A stretch of DNA of 64,000 nucleotides. It comes from Arachis hypogaea. Taxonomy: Eukaryota > Streptophyta > Magnoliopsida > Fabales > Fabaceae. The notes under the pieces were generated by a model, which saw only the letters and a list, made by a program, of their open reading frames with translations, was not told where the DNA came from and ran no database searches. Position numbers and translations under genes: made by a program. The DNA lies in assembly GCF_003086295.3 (NCBI RefSeq), contig NC_092052.1, positions 26,821,427 to 26,885,426 on the forward strand. The letters run 5' to 3'. This document shows, in pieces, positions 1-12,637 of the stretch (the first letter of the stretch is position 1; every line of letters starts with the position of its first letter).

Positions 1-95
1 CCGATATTAGATATGATACATTGTACAAGCAACATTAATTTTACAAGTTCTTTTAACATAGAAAGAATAATAATATTCTATAGATAAATCTTTAC

Positions 96-2613
96 AGTTT
101 CATGTTGATCAGTAGGAGGATTTCCATCACCCAATGAATGCAACCCACCGCAAGGTTCACTACTGAGTGACCTAGGATCCTCTGTTAGGTTAGCAGCATA
201 CACTACATCTGGATCCACAGAATTTGAGGGAGCTGGTACAACGTAATGCTCGAGGTCAAGCTCCAAACTCGGAGAAGAAGCACTCTGAATTAAAAGAATA
301 AAAGAAGTAAAAAATTAAGCATGAATGCCCATTGTAATGGTTTGCCAACAACTGCTGCCGAGATGAACTAACCATAACTTGAGGGTTTAAATAACGGAGA
401 GTAAATGAAAGCCATCAATCATGAATGGAAGACTCATACATGGCAACATAACGTAAGCAACAGGAATTCACTTTAGTAAAAAAAAAAACCATACTAGTCA
501 CTTGGCCCTTCACAATTACAATTCGACAACTTCAGGAGAAAAATATTACAGCATAGCTCTATGGACAGAATGTAAGCTATAATCGAATGGCAGTAAAGGA
601 ACTCCTGAGTTCTAACAGGGCCCACACAGCTAAAAGAGTATATACATGTGCATGCGCAATGGGATAGTCAGAGTGGAGGAGAAAGCCAGTATATGGAAGA
701 TGCCAAGATCCTAAGCACCTCTTTGTATTTGCTCTAAATAACGTAGTAGAGCACCATGAATATCTATGCCATAATATATGAAATGAAAATAAAAAGCAAA
801 GTGAGAAGGAGGAAAGATTTTGGTTTTTAAGTCCAGCTATGTTATCTAAACAAGAAAAATGAAAAACGAAGTAGATTCCATACAGAATACCTTATTCAAA
901 TATCATGCACCACAGCAAAACCACATTTTCCAGAGAAGGGGGAAAAAAATAAAGGTAACTGGTATTTAGAATCTAACCTCACCACCTGTCTGAAGTTCAG
1001 AATCTATGCTGACATCAGGTATCCCGCGTACAGCTGAACGACGAAATTGCCCCTGATAAGCCCTCCAACTAGCTGCAAGGTCATATGGGGAAACCCTGCT
1101 TGATTCAACAAGAACTCGATACTCTAGAACTTTGCCATTATCAAGCCTAAACAAAGCAAGTCTGTTTTCCTCCTGCAATTCTGCCCCAATGAGTAGGCGA
1201 CTTGGACCCTCCTCAACAAAGCAAGGTGTATCGATGTGCTTGGGTTTAAGGAGGAATTTAAAATCAAAGGCTTCTGAAAATTTCAAAAAACCAAGTGTGC
1301 AAGTTACAATGCGGTCCAGAACACTAAAAAGAACATAGTATTACAGATTAGAGAAAGAGATGATGAAAATAAAACATGCTGTGTATTGCTGATATAGAGC
1401 TGAATTCCGTGAGAAATAAGCCCAGGATCATGATGCATAAAAGCTAGAAAAATAAAATTTTAAAATTACAAAAGAACAGTCTATGGACAACTCAAGGCAC
1501 ATCGAAACCCCCCTAAGTCCTCACACCCAAAGAGGATTCTCCACCCACTTCTTATGCACAGCCTCTTCCCAATATAAATATCCCCTTCATGCAGATCCTT
1601 CTAGATTTCCTCTCACTTTTGCACTTATTCCATGACAACTTAGCAGTTAGTTATGCCGATTGCCGAGTAGGGTCCTCACCTCTTTTCCTTATCTGTCCTT
1701 CCCATAGGCTTATGCTTTCCCTTCCTTTTACACACTGGAATGATCCGGGGATATTCCACCCTCGTGAGCACTGGCCAGTGGTCACACTACCAGCTACATC
1801 ATTGTTCCCTAACAACCACTCCCTTCCACTTCAGTTTAACAATTGATACGAATTGCAAGACACTTCAACAAAAGATTCTCTCTACTCATGTCTCATAGTG
1901 AACCTCATAAAGCTATTGCTCAATTCTCAGACTAACTTTACATTTCCCCCCGTTTTCTTAACCTCTCAATACATAATACGGTTTGCATTTAATTGGCTCA
2001 TTATGGGATAAGATTCTCTTCCCACTAGCTTTTCTCAGTGGCAAAACTTCAACTCCAACATTAGTTATTGGTTCTAATTCTTAAAGAACAAATGGTGAAC
2101 CACTTTAACAAATCAAGCATTCGTTTTGCATCTTTAAAAGGCACAGCAAACAAAACAAAAAGACTAAAGCGACGTTAAACAAGCAAGAATTACCATGATT
2201 AGGTGGAACAACAAAGCTCAACTCCCACATTGACGCCGATTCTCGTTCCAAAGAAAGCTACAATTTTTCATACACCAAAGAAAATTCAGAAGCCAAAATT
2301 AACAACAAAAAGAAGAAGTAAGAGCAACCCAGAATAGGGAAACCGAAATGGAGAAATGGGTAGGAATCAAAATTACAGCTTTGGAAGGATCCCATGAAGA
2401 GACAAGTGGGAAGGAGCCATAGACATGAGGGAATAGGTCACCATTGTTGAGACCAGTGTTATTGCTGCTTGTTGTGTTCTCCATCTTGATTGAAACATAG
2501 AGCAGAGAACCCTGCTTCTCTTGAATGCTATCATTCTTATTATTATTCTCTCCTCCTCCTCCTTCTTCTTCTTCTTCCTCCGTTCCATTATGCAAGTTTC
2601 CACCATGCCCCAT
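96..2613 (-). CDS. F2KP: 6-phosphofructo-2-kinase/fructose-2,6-bisphosphatase, N-terminal CBM20 exons (partial)
   Basis: Bifunctional cytosolic enzyme that makes and breaks fructose-2,6-bisphosphate, a signal partitioning carbon between sucrose and starch. Four exons can be read on the minus strand: 2613-2377, 2257-2194, 1273-978 and 284-96, all with GT-AG borders and matching phases (the codon split between exons 2 and 3 becomes Glu). They give about 262 residues: an acidic and Gly/Asn-rich start, then a CBM20 starch-binding-like domain (FPHVYGSFPLVSSWDPSKA, DFKFLLKPKH, CFVEEGPSRLL), then the plant-specific linker (DLAASWRAYQG, VRGIPDVS, LELDLEHYVVPAP). This order matches my memory of Arabidopsis F2KP. 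The kinase and phosphatase domains must lie beyond the left edge; a donor at 95-94 opens the next intron. The start is the first ATG of exon 1. No break is seen in the coding part. Identity rests on recalled family sequence, not a search. Confidence 0.9.
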
Positions 2614-2760
2614 TTCTTCCCACTCTCTCTTTCTCTCTATGCTTATGAAGCTGGTGCTTTAAGCAACTTGGGTTTTCTGTTTTTTTATGGTGTTTGGTGC
2701 AATGAATAATTCCAAAAAATATGTATAGTTACCATGGTGGGAGAGATTATAAGATAACGT
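2614..2760 (-). promoter_or_regulatory. probable 5' UTR and core promoter of F2KP
   Basis: Sequence directly upstream of the F2KP start. Read on the minus strand it holds CT/GA-rich tracts next to the ATG and a weak TATA-like CTATACATATT near 2719-2729, roughly 110 bases before the ATG. No transcript evidence; assignment is by position only. Confidence 0.3.
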
Positions 2761-3680
2761 TTCTGCGGGTGACGCGGATCTTGTGAAAAAACGGATAGAT
2801 TTTATTTCATGCAAAGTTGAAAACTAACTTTGGGTTTTGTATTTATTAAATAATGCAATGTATGAAATGGAAGGAAATGAAACCGATAGATACAAGAGTT
2901 GTTGCATCAGATATGATTGATTTCCATGTGTGTGTATGGAATGAAATTGTGATTGGTGAGTGTGTTGTTTAATATGTTTAGGTATCCTTTGGTTCAGTGC
3001 GAACTTGGACGTGGAAAACTCGCATAGTCTTTTATCCCAATGGATAGTCTCCACTTTTTTTTTTTTTATTATTGTTTGGTAAAATATAATTTTTTATTTT
3101 TTATTCTTTAAGTAAAATTAAAAAATATATATAAAAAAACATTAAATGATAAAAAATTATATTTTATCAAATAATTAAAAAAAATTGAGAAATTTTACTT
3201 TTTTCTAATTTTTTTAAAATATTATTAATACACTAAAATTAATTAAAAAATAATCATTATATATAATTTAATGTATAATTTAATTTATGTTTAAATATAT
3301 ATTTTATATTTTAATATGTATCTTATCTTAATAATTAATAATTAATTTTAATAATTGATTTAAATATATACTTAATTTAATTTTTTTTTTCAATATTTTT
3401 GGATACTAAACCTCTTTATTTTATACTAAATCGGATTGACTTCAATTTCTACAAGAATTTAATTGTTGAGATTAGACTTGGAATGACAACTATTAGTATA
3501 TGTATCCGTACATTAATATATATATTCAATTTATGTTTTTATTAGTATTTTTTTAAGATTATTTTTTATTAATTTATTTAATTAGTATTAAAATAATTAA
3601 AAATCTTAACTTATCTTTTTAATTATTCTCTTATTTATAAATAAATAAAATTTTGCATTTTTTGTCTTTTTAATGTTTTA

Positions 3681-3688
<8 letters not shown>

Positions 3689-3730
<42 letters not shown>
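3689..3730. repeat. (AT)n microsatellite
   Basis: Uninterrupted AT dinucleotide run of about 42 bases preceded by an A run. Confidence 0.95.
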
Positions 3731-3733
<3 letters not shown>

Positions 3734-4122
3734 AATTCTTACTCAATTAAATATTAAAAAGATGAATTAAGTCTTCTAATCATTATTCATATTTTATTAT
3801 TCTATATTATATTTTGTATAAATATTTTTCAGTAATTACTAAAAAGTACAAATTTATATTACATATTCATATATGATCAATAAAAATTAACATACATGTT
3901 AGAATGTAATATTGTAATTATAAATAAAATGACTAAAATAAAAATATTAAAAATTAAATAAGATAAAAATGTATATTATTATTTTCTTAAATAAATAAAT
4001 ATAAAAATATTAATTCGAATCATTATCAAATTTTTCTTCCAACCCTAGCTACTTATTATTCAAAATCTCAATTTGACAATTTCCATGATTCAATTTTTAT
4101 TATATTTCGATTAGATTCTCTA

Positions 4123-4146
4123 ATATATATATATATATATATATAT
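4123..4146. repeat. (AT)n microsatellite
   Basis: AT dinucleotide run of about 24 bases. Confidence 0.95.
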
Positions 4147-4326
4147 CACAACTCTTTTTTTCAAATTTGATGTAAATAGTAAAAACCCAATTCAAATACC
4201 ACATCAAATCATCCCAAGTTATTAACTTTTTTTGACCAATATTATTCAATAATATGTTGTAAATAATCTCCTCAAAACTTTTAAATCGTATAAATATAAA
4301 TGAATGATTTTAATTATTAATAGAAT

Positions 4327-4353
<27 letters not shown>
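4327..4353. repeat. (TA)n microsatellite
   Basis: TA dinucleotide run of about 27 bases. Confidence 0.95.
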
Positions 4354-4358
<5 letters not shown>

Positions 4359-5240
4359 TGTTACAAATTTATAGACCATTCTTTTTAATAATTAATTTTA
4401 GAAATAAAAATGCTACTCAACCAATATTTATTCAGCAAACACCTCAATTTATATATTATATAATTCAATTTTTAATAACATAAAAAATTAATTTTGAATA
4501 TTACAGTTAATTTTTTTAATTATTTTATAAATTAACTTTTTATATTTCTTCTCAACTAACACCAAATTCTAAAATAATTGCTAATTGATATCATGTATAT
4601 TGATTTTTTTTATTTCTGTTTCTTCTTCGCCGTTTTAAATTATTTCTTCTTCTTTACTCAAATTCCCATGGCACTGTTTCACCCTCAATTCATTTTTCTT
4701 TTTATATATTCATCTATCAATATTCATTTTAAAGTCAATCATTTTGAAAATTAAACATATATCATAAAATGTCACATTATCATATTTCACACCTAATCTT
4801 ACCCATATAATTATATCTTAATTATTTCTTTTAATTGTTTCTTTTTATAAAAAGATATAGCTAGTAAAACCTAATTTATTATATTTTTATTTTTTTTTTC
4901 CTATTATATACCCAAAGGTGAGGATTAATTCTTCCTTTAAAGGAATATATAGAAAGGAATCAATCGAAAACATAAATCAAAATATGTCATATCACAGAAT
5001 TTTAGGGTATATCTGTAATATTTATATCAATAATTTGATTTCTATTGATATTAGTTACATCTCTTAATTGATTATTTTTTTTATAATTAAAATCCTTAAT
5101 TCATTACACTTTTATTTTTCTATTTTATTTTATGATTGATTCTTCCTTTACTCAATCTTAAATATTCAAATATCTATACTCATAATTGATTTATTCTAAT
5201 AAATAAATTATAATTCAAATGACATAATCTTCTCATACTC

Positions 5241-5294
5241 ACTTAAGAGATCGCGAGTTCGAATCTCCATCTTTGATAAAAATTGATTTTTTTT
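5241..5294 (+). other. tRNA-like B box with T run (possible SINE remnant)
   Basis: GAGTTCGAATCTC at 5255-5267 looks like a tRNA T-arm (RNA polymerase III B box), in the context GATCGCGAGTTCGAATCTCC. It is followed by a T run at 5286-5294. No A box or clear left end was recognised, so this may be a SINE fragment or a chance match. It lies at the 3' side of the minus-strand LINE. Confidence 0.35.
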
Positions 5295-5337
5295 GTGACT
5301 AAATAGAAAAGAACGAAAAAAAAGAGACAAAACCAAA

Positions 5338-8300
5338 TTAATTGGCTAGGGTCATATCTAAATCTATTAGATGTTGAAGCTCACTCCATAGTTGGCTCCA
5401 ATTCGAGTGAATGTCCACAACAGAAGCAGCTGCTTTAGTCATACAATCTGCAACACTATTTGCAGTCCTCTGAATTAAAAGAATAGAGACTCTCCAATTC
5501 CAATTCATAACCTCCTGTATATGCTTTGCCAAATCCCATTCCGGAATATCCTTACCAAGCATTCTTTGGTTTTCCAAGAAAAGAGCTTCTAAACAGTCTG
5601 TTTCACAAATAACCTCACGAAATCCACTCTCCCAAGCAAGAAGTAAATCTCTCCAAATTGCATACAATTCAGCAAAAAGAACACTACACACTTCGACTTT
5701 TTCAGTGCAACCTTTCAACCAACATCCATCAGGATTGTGAATGATACAACAAAAACCAGCATAGCCAAAAGGAGCAAAACAACTAGCATCACAATTCAAT
5801 TTAACAGAATGAACTGGAGGTGGAACACAATGCAAACAAAGCGAAGGAGGAGACAAAGATTGATGCATAGCAAAAATATTGCGAAACTCCCTTACTGAAC
5901 TACGAATCAAACTCACCACTTTACTAGCACTCCAAGAATCATCTATATTAAATAAGTCATGATTCCTGCTTCTCCAAATCCACCAGATGGTCGAAAAAAA
6001 AGAAAAACATATCCACTCCTTGCACCTCTGTAGAGCCAATCATGTAAATTCGAGTTATCTGAACACAGGCCTAAAAGGTTCCAGACCTCCTTGGCACTAA
6101 GGCACTCCTGAAGACAATGAAGAATGGATTCAGAACTATTCTGACACCGATGACAGGTGCTAGATAAAGATAAACCATGACCCAAACGAAACTCTGCCGT
6201 AGGAATAACATTATGAAGACTGAGCCAAATCAAGAACTTATACTTCTCAGGAATATGCAGTCGCCATACCCACAACCAATTATCATGCTCATTCCAGTCA
6301 AATTTTCTTTTGGCTAGCCAACTGTACCCACTCCTAGGTGAGTAGAGTCTAGAAGATGCCACACCCCACGACCAACCCGAACTCTCTCCAGCATTCAAAT
6401 CCGGATTATAAGTTCAAACGTTGTTTGACATCTTCTGAAATGATAGAGAAAATATCATGGAGATTCCATTGACCATCTTTTCAAACGTCTCTAATAGTTA
6501 AATCAGAGTCAGATATATGTACAAAAGGGACATCTTGAACAATTGGGGCCTCAATACTCCAATTGTCAAACCAAAAAGATTGATCAAGTGACGCAACGCA
6601 CCAAGAGAAGGCATCGAGCACCAAAAGCCTTTGAGATACTCTTCCAAACATGAGAAGCATTGCAAGGGACAGGCCATCTAAAATTCCCTCATTCCTCAGA
6701 TACTTTCCCCTCAATAGAGCAACCCAAGGTTTGTCCTGACAATTGCCAAACCAATTTACTAAGTAAAGATATATTAACACACGCAGGATCTCTAACACCC
6801 AGGCCACCAAATTTCTTTGGAGTGATCACGGTCCTCCAATTAACAAGAGAAAGACCTCTACCATCAACTTGACCCTTCCAAAGGAACTGTCTCATCATAG
6901 AAGACAATTTATCGCAAACCCAATTCAGAAAAAAAGATACCTGCATATGATAGACAAGAATGGATGCTGCAACAGAATTGATCAGGCAAAGTCTCTCTGC
7001 TTTATTTAAAAGCCTTCCTTTCCAATTAGCTAATCTTTCCCTTACATTTTGAATCACCGAATGAAAAGAAGCCCTACTGGTACGGGGAATGATTAAGGTT
7101 AACTCCAAGATATCTTCCTAAGTCCAAAGCAAAACGTATTGAAGAAACACTTGTAAAAATATCTCTTCTACGAGCAGTCACATTTTTAGAACAAAAAGCT
7201 TTATACTTTTCAAGATTCACTTTCATGCCAGATGCCTTGCAAAAAATGTTAAGAGATTGCATGACCATTTAGACCTGACTCTTTGTAGCCTGACAGAAGA
7301 GTAAGAGATCATTTGTAAACATCAAATGAAAAAAAATTTGGGCCACCCTTAGTGACAGAAACTGGTTTTCACACACCCTCGACCACCTTATGAGATATAT
7401 AGCAAGCAAGTCTTTCCATACAAAGTACAAATAAGTAAGGAGACATTGGATCGCCCTGTCTAAGCCCCCTTCTAGGAGCAAAACTATCCAATCTATTCCC
7501 ATTCCACATAATAGAAAGAGATGATGCACGGACACAATTCATAATCAAATTAACAGTGATGATAGGAAAACCAAAAGCAATGAGAGTACTCTCCAAAAAC
7601 CTCCAATCCACCCTATCATAAGCTTTTTCAAGATCAATTTTAAAAGCAAGAGTACCTTTCTTGTATTTTGTGTGCTTCATGAAATTCATAATTTCTTGGG
7701 CCACAATAATATTATCAGGAGCACCACGACCCGTAATAAAACCTCCTTGTAAAGGACTAACAATATCTGGAAGAAAAGGCCGAAGTCGATTAGTCAATAC
7801 TTTGGTGATAATTTTATAAACAACATTACACAAGCTAATAGGCCTGAAATCCTTCATAAAGGTAGGGTTATCAATTTTAGGAATAAGCACAATCAGAGTT
7901 TTCATGATGCTAGGATTTAAGTACTCTCCCAAAAAAGTGCTCCGGACAATATTCCAAATCTCAGTGCCTACTATCTCCCAATATTCTTTAAAAAAAATAA
8001 GCTTGAAAGCCATCTGGACCAGGAGCCTTAAAAGGGCTCATACTGAATACTGCTAACTTGACTTCCGCAAAAGAGACAGGGTCAATTAACCTAGCACAAG
8101 TCTCAGTGCTTAGAGTGGGTATCGGAACATCCCCTAAACAATCAATTTCAACCTCTTTCGTTGTACCAAAGAGATTCTTGTAAAAAGAGAGAGCTTCTTC
8201 CTGGAGAATATCTGGATCAGTAGACCAAGACCCATCTCTAACATATAATCCATATACTCTATTATGGTTTCTATGCACCAAAGTCTAAAGATGAAAGAAT

Positions 8301-9377
8301 TTAGTGTTTCTATCCCCATACTTGACCCACTGCTCTCTAGATTTATGGTACCAAAAAAGTTTCTCTTGCAATAAAAGCCTATTGTAATATTCCCTCGATT
8401 CAGCTTCTTTAATTCTCAAAGATAACACATCAGTAACCTCCAAACGCCGTTGAATCTGATCAATCTGATATTCCAGCTTACTTTTTCGCACAAAAATATT
8501 TTCAAAAATCTTTGAGTTGAAGTCCAAAGAAGCCTATTGAACCATTTTAAGCCTTAACGCCTCGAAACTCTTGATTCCAAGCCTTACTAATAACATGTTT
8601 ATAAGAAAGATGTGTTTCCCACACAGCTTGGAACCTAAAAGGACGAGAACCTTTCACTCTGGGGCCACCATGACAATGAACTAAAATAGGACGATCAGAA
8701 TGAAGCCTGCTAAGAATTTCAGAATAACCCTCAGAAAATATTGTCATCCACGCCTCATTAACTAGAGCTCTATCCAACCTTTTAGCCAAGTCCCTACCAG
8801 CCTGAACTGCTCTATACCAAGTATATTTTCTACCAGTCACTTTAAGATCAAAGAGCTCACAGTCATCTAGAGTAGTAGCTGATTGACTAGCTCTGTGAGA
8901 AGAAAAATAAGCACCTGTACTCTCGTCTGGTGCCACAATCTCATTAAAATCACCAACAACCATCCACGGTCCATTATGGCCTGAATTAATAGAACGCAAA
9001 TGATCCCAAATCATACTTCTTTTTTCGAATTGAGGACTCCCATATACAGCACTACAAAGCCAAACTAAGTTACCCACACTCACTTTCACTGTGATACATT
9101 GGTCAATTTGATCAATTTGATCAATAACCATACAAGAAGCATTAGCAATAGAAGATAGAAACCAAATGTCACCCCTGTGTCCTACTGCTTCCTCAATACT
9201 AACACAATGAAAATCCAACTTATCCCAAAAATTCTTCAAATTATTAAACATGGTATGAGTCTCAAAGAGAAAGAAGAAAGATGGTTTATATATTCTCACC
9301 AAATTTTTGCAATGCACACGAGCCATCTTGTTAGACGCACCCTTCACATTCCAGGCTATGATATTGAAACTATCCAT
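5338..9377 (-). pseudogene. LINE ORF2: endonuclease - reverse transcriptase - RNase H, broken
   Basis: ORF2 nicks target DNA and copies the RNA there. Domains in order: apurinic-type endonuclease at 9377-8547 (AWNVKG, ETH, VVGDFNEI; the usual SDH near the end reads SDR, so the catalytic His is lost); linker; reverse transcriptase at about 8013-7270 (FRPISLCNVVYKIITK, FKIDLEKAYDRVDW, GLRQGDPMSPYLF; the usual FADD reads FTND, losing one catalytic Asp); zf-RVT region at 6398-5943 (HRCQNSSESILHCL); plant L1 RNase H at 6039-5338 (NCDAS, FAELYA, CETDCLEA, VAD), which is open to its stop. At least seven frame changes or stops separate the pieces. A small in-frame triplication IDQIDQIDQ sits in the endonuclease. 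The element cannot move by itself. Confidence 0.85.
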
Positions 9378-9417
9378 AAAAACAGCAAAAAGGGAGCTCC
9401 AATAACAAACCCGAGAC

Positions 9418-10929
9418 TCAACATGATGTCCCTGTCTTCGACGATCCTGCCTTTAATGGACTCTCAAGTTGCAGCCCAATTTCCTCCGTCGAAACTTGCG
9501 CTATATCCGCTGTCGATGCTCCATCCTTATCTACTGGTAAATTCTGCAAAGAGTTTGGGTGAGGACGCTTTTGCACAGTGCCATTTGTTGTCTCACCTTG
9601 CTGCTGATGATGAACATTGTGCCGGGTCCCCAAAGAAGCTACACTAACCGGTTTTTCAATATTGATGCCCCTGCTTAATTTTATTTTGGATCCAGTAGCA
9701 TGTGTTGTACGTTGGTGATTAGACCTTGTCCAAGTATTGGTAGCCTTGTTAGGAGTCTTCTTTGCTTTTGGTTGGACCTGATGGGTGCTAGGAGAAGGCT
9801 TTTGACCCATTCTATACTTTCCTTTCCTAATCACTTGAGTCCAGCCTTCCAAATCCTCATGTTGTGCATGGTCTACATGAACAGCATGCAAATCACTCTC
9901 CACCAAATCTGAGACAGCAACATTTACAGTCTCATCTCCAAGATTCTTGCCAAAATTAAAACTTGCCTTTTCCACATGTACTGGATTTTTTGAATTTGAG
10001 CTTTCTGGCTGCTTTGCTACATCGCCGACCACCTTGGCATTAGTTCCTCCTCCCGCATTGCTGTCAGTCTTGCACACCTTCATATCATGACCAAACTTGA
10101 GACAGGAGCCACAAATAAGGTGAAGACTTTCATATTCAACCTCATATTCAATACCTTCAACAAGAATCTTCTTAGTTACTGACAATCCTAAATCTATCTG
10201 AGCACAGGCTCGAGCATATCGTCCTCTTTCAGCTAATTTTGTTGCCAAATCAACTTTAACGGAAATGTCTGCAGCCGCAATACGGAGTATTGCATCTTCT
10301 TGGTAGCACCAAATTGGTAATCCAAAAATTCTAATCCACACTAAAGTTGCTCCAAAACAGTTTTCACTTGATCTAAATTCTTGATCCCAAGGCTTCACAG
10401 CCACATAATTTTTCTCGATCATCCATGGATCTCCTAAGAGAACCTTTTCTCGCTCCTCAACCACATCAAACTTCACAAGAAAATAGTCAAATTCCACGTC
10501 CAATAAATCAAAACCTCCCTTAATCCGCCATACCGTTCGGAGTTTATGAGACAATGCAGTGTAGCTATAATGTTTACCTAACAACTTAATCACTATAGCA
10601 TCTTTATAAGGTTCTGCCAAACATTTCTTAGCTTATTGGGTAAACGTGGCACTCGGTGGCAAGAGATCTCCTTGCTTTCCAGAAACTACCGCAATGTTAT
10701 CTCCCGACAAAGTTTCAACGAGTGAACAAGTTTTAGCAATCTTGGAACCCACAACTTTGTCCCTGAAAGAAACCTTCAAAGGCTTAGAAACCCCTCCCGA
10801 AATATGATCCTCCTTTTTCCCTGATGCAAGCCCTCCCCCGCTCTCCCCCTTATCTCTTCCGCCGATATTATCGGCTGCCTCACCGTGTTTCACCTTCAAA
10901 GTCTCTTTCCCGCTCACTCCACCGCTCAT
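9418..10929 (-). pseudogene. LINE ORF1: nucleic-acid-binding protein with DUF4283-like region and CCHC knuckle
   Basis: Plant L1 ORF1 binds the element RNA and forms the ribonucleoprotein with ORF2. The reading frame starts at 10929 and is interrupted once, by TAA at 10635-10633, which by context looks like a mutated Gln codon (CAA to TAA); the same frame then continues to 9418. After a Gly/Lys-rich start comes a DUF4283-like domain (WRIKGGFDLLDVEFDYFLV, LGDPWMIEKNYVAVKPWD, WIRIFGLPIWCY), then a zinc knuckle CGSCLKFGHDMKVC with the CX2CX4HX4C spacing intact. The C-terminal third is basic, Gln/Thr-rich and low in complexity. ORF2 starts 40 bases further on. Only one stop in roughly 500 codons means this half of the LINE is far better kept than ORF2. 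Confidence 0.85.
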
Positions 10930-11201
10930 CTTCGATTTTTAAAATTGTATTTGTCCCCAATATTTTACGTACAAAGATAGTATTCTATCTTTTTCTCTTA
11001 CCAAGAAAAAACTAATTTTTTTTTAGAATATATTTTCTGATTAATTTTTTATAAATAAAATTTCTAATTTATTACATTTCAATTTTAAATTATATCAGAT
11101 AATTGATTTTTTTTAAATGGATTATTAGTACAAAAGAATCTATTAAAAATTTGTATCAACATACTATATGTTCTCAAGTTTTTTTTGTCAAACTCTATCT
11201 C

Positions 11202-11263
<62 letters not shown>

Positions 11264-12637
11264 GATTACATTACAATATTTCAATTATATTTTGTAATTG
11301 ATTCTTTCTTTAAATAGATTTATAAAAATATTCAAATATTTGTATCCACACATATAATTAAATTTCCTTCTCAATTCTACCTATTAAATCCTCTATATCC
11401 AATATTAATACTTCATTATATCTTAATTATTTCCGTAATTAATTCTTTTTTATAAATAAAATATCTAATACATTATATTTTCAATTTATATCAAATGATT
11501 GATTTTTTTCTTAATGGAATAATATATCGATTAGAAATCATTAAACCATGTATTAATATAGAAATATATAAATTAGAATGATTAAGAGTATAATTGATAA
11601 TTATTAGCATTTTTATTATTAAATATTAATTTGTGTATAATTGAATACAAGATATTTTTTTAAAAAATAATTAGAAAGAGAGAAATATACATGCTGACAT
11701 CATAATGTGTCATGTTAGCATATTTGACGCTAAATTACTACCTTTTAAAAGATAATACATAGATACATAGATTTTTTTTTTGTCTCCATTTTTGTTAAAA
11801 AAAATGTGCTATATTTTTTTCTATAATATTCTTGGCTGTATATAATTTATCAAAAAAAAATTTCAAGATTTAATCCCATGATCTTTCGTTCACTTATAAA
11901 CTATTTACTGTCTCAACTAATTTAATTTTTTATTATTTTTATACATATTTCAATAAATAAAAGAGTGAACCAATAAATATTTTAGTGTTTATTGATATAC
12001 TAATATATATAATAGAAATATGAGAAAAGTTAGTGTCTCAATTAAATTATAAACCATTTACTATCTCAATTAATTCCATTTACTTTTTTTATATATTTAA
12101 TAAATAAAAAAAATAAACCAATAAATAGTATCTCTTGATAAGATGATATACTAGCATATATAATGTTAGAACAAAAGAATTTTACATAGATAATTAATTG
12201 TATATTATTATATCAATAAAAGTAATTAATCATTACAATTATTATTTAAAAAATTATGTGTAAATATCTTTATCCTGTTAATAAATCAAACTTAAACTAT
12301 GTATACATATGCGAAAGAGGAAAATACAAAAAGTTTTCTTCTTAGATGGTTGGTTATGATATTTTCAATAGTAACCTTTTATAAATGATAAAAAAAAACC
12401 TATATAGTTACTGTTTGATCTTTATTTTGAGTAAAGGTTTGCTTTTCCCTAGCACAAAATCTGAAATTAGGATTTATCTCGTGAGGTGTACTAAACATAA
12501 TTATTAGGAAAAAAAAAAAAGGAAAGAAAGAAAAAGCGTATACCTAGTTTTCTCAAGGCAATGCATTTGAGAGCATTACATAAACAGAAGAGGAATATAC
12601 ATATTTGTCAATTCCATTGGGGAAGACAATTTGGTTA
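10930..12637. other. AT-rich spacer downstream of the CHUP1-like gene
   Basis: AT-rich sequence between the LINE and the 3' end of the CHUP1-like gene, including its likely 3' UTR just left of 12638. Apart from a long TA microsatellite I see no gene. Confidence 0.65.
11205..11260. repeat. (TA)28 microsatellite
   Basis: Perfect TA dinucleotide run of 56 bases, the longest simple repeat in the window. Confidence 0.97.

Larger units (their letters stand above)
2761..5337. other. AT-rich intergenic spacer
   Basis: About 2.6 kb of strongly AT-rich DNA between F2KP and the LINE. It holds several AT dinucleotide tracts listed separately and a tRNA-like B box near its end. No convincing ORF: the 76-codon minus frame at 2824-3054 has no recognisable features. 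Confidence 0.7.
5338..10929 (-). mobile_element. L1-type non-LTR retrotransposon (LINE), degenerate
   Basis: Almost full-length plant L1-like LINE on the minus strand, with ORF1 (DUF4283-like plus CCHC knuckle) followed 40 bases later by ORF2 (endonuclease, reverse transcriptase, zf-RVT, RNase H). ORF1 has one stop and ORF2 several stops and frameshifts, so the copy is dead. Exact ends and target duplication were not found; limits given are the outermost coding positions. It lies in the spacer between F2KP and the CHUP1-like gene, in the same orientation as both. Confidence 0.9.

Noticed and set aside
1589..1846. 85-codon plus-strand frame
   Set aside because: Lies within the F2KP intron between exons 2 and 3, with no family features.
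2824..3054. 76-codon minus-strand frame upstream of F2KP
   Set aside because: No domain, no splice or promoter context, low-complexity His/Gln/Ser content; likely chance.
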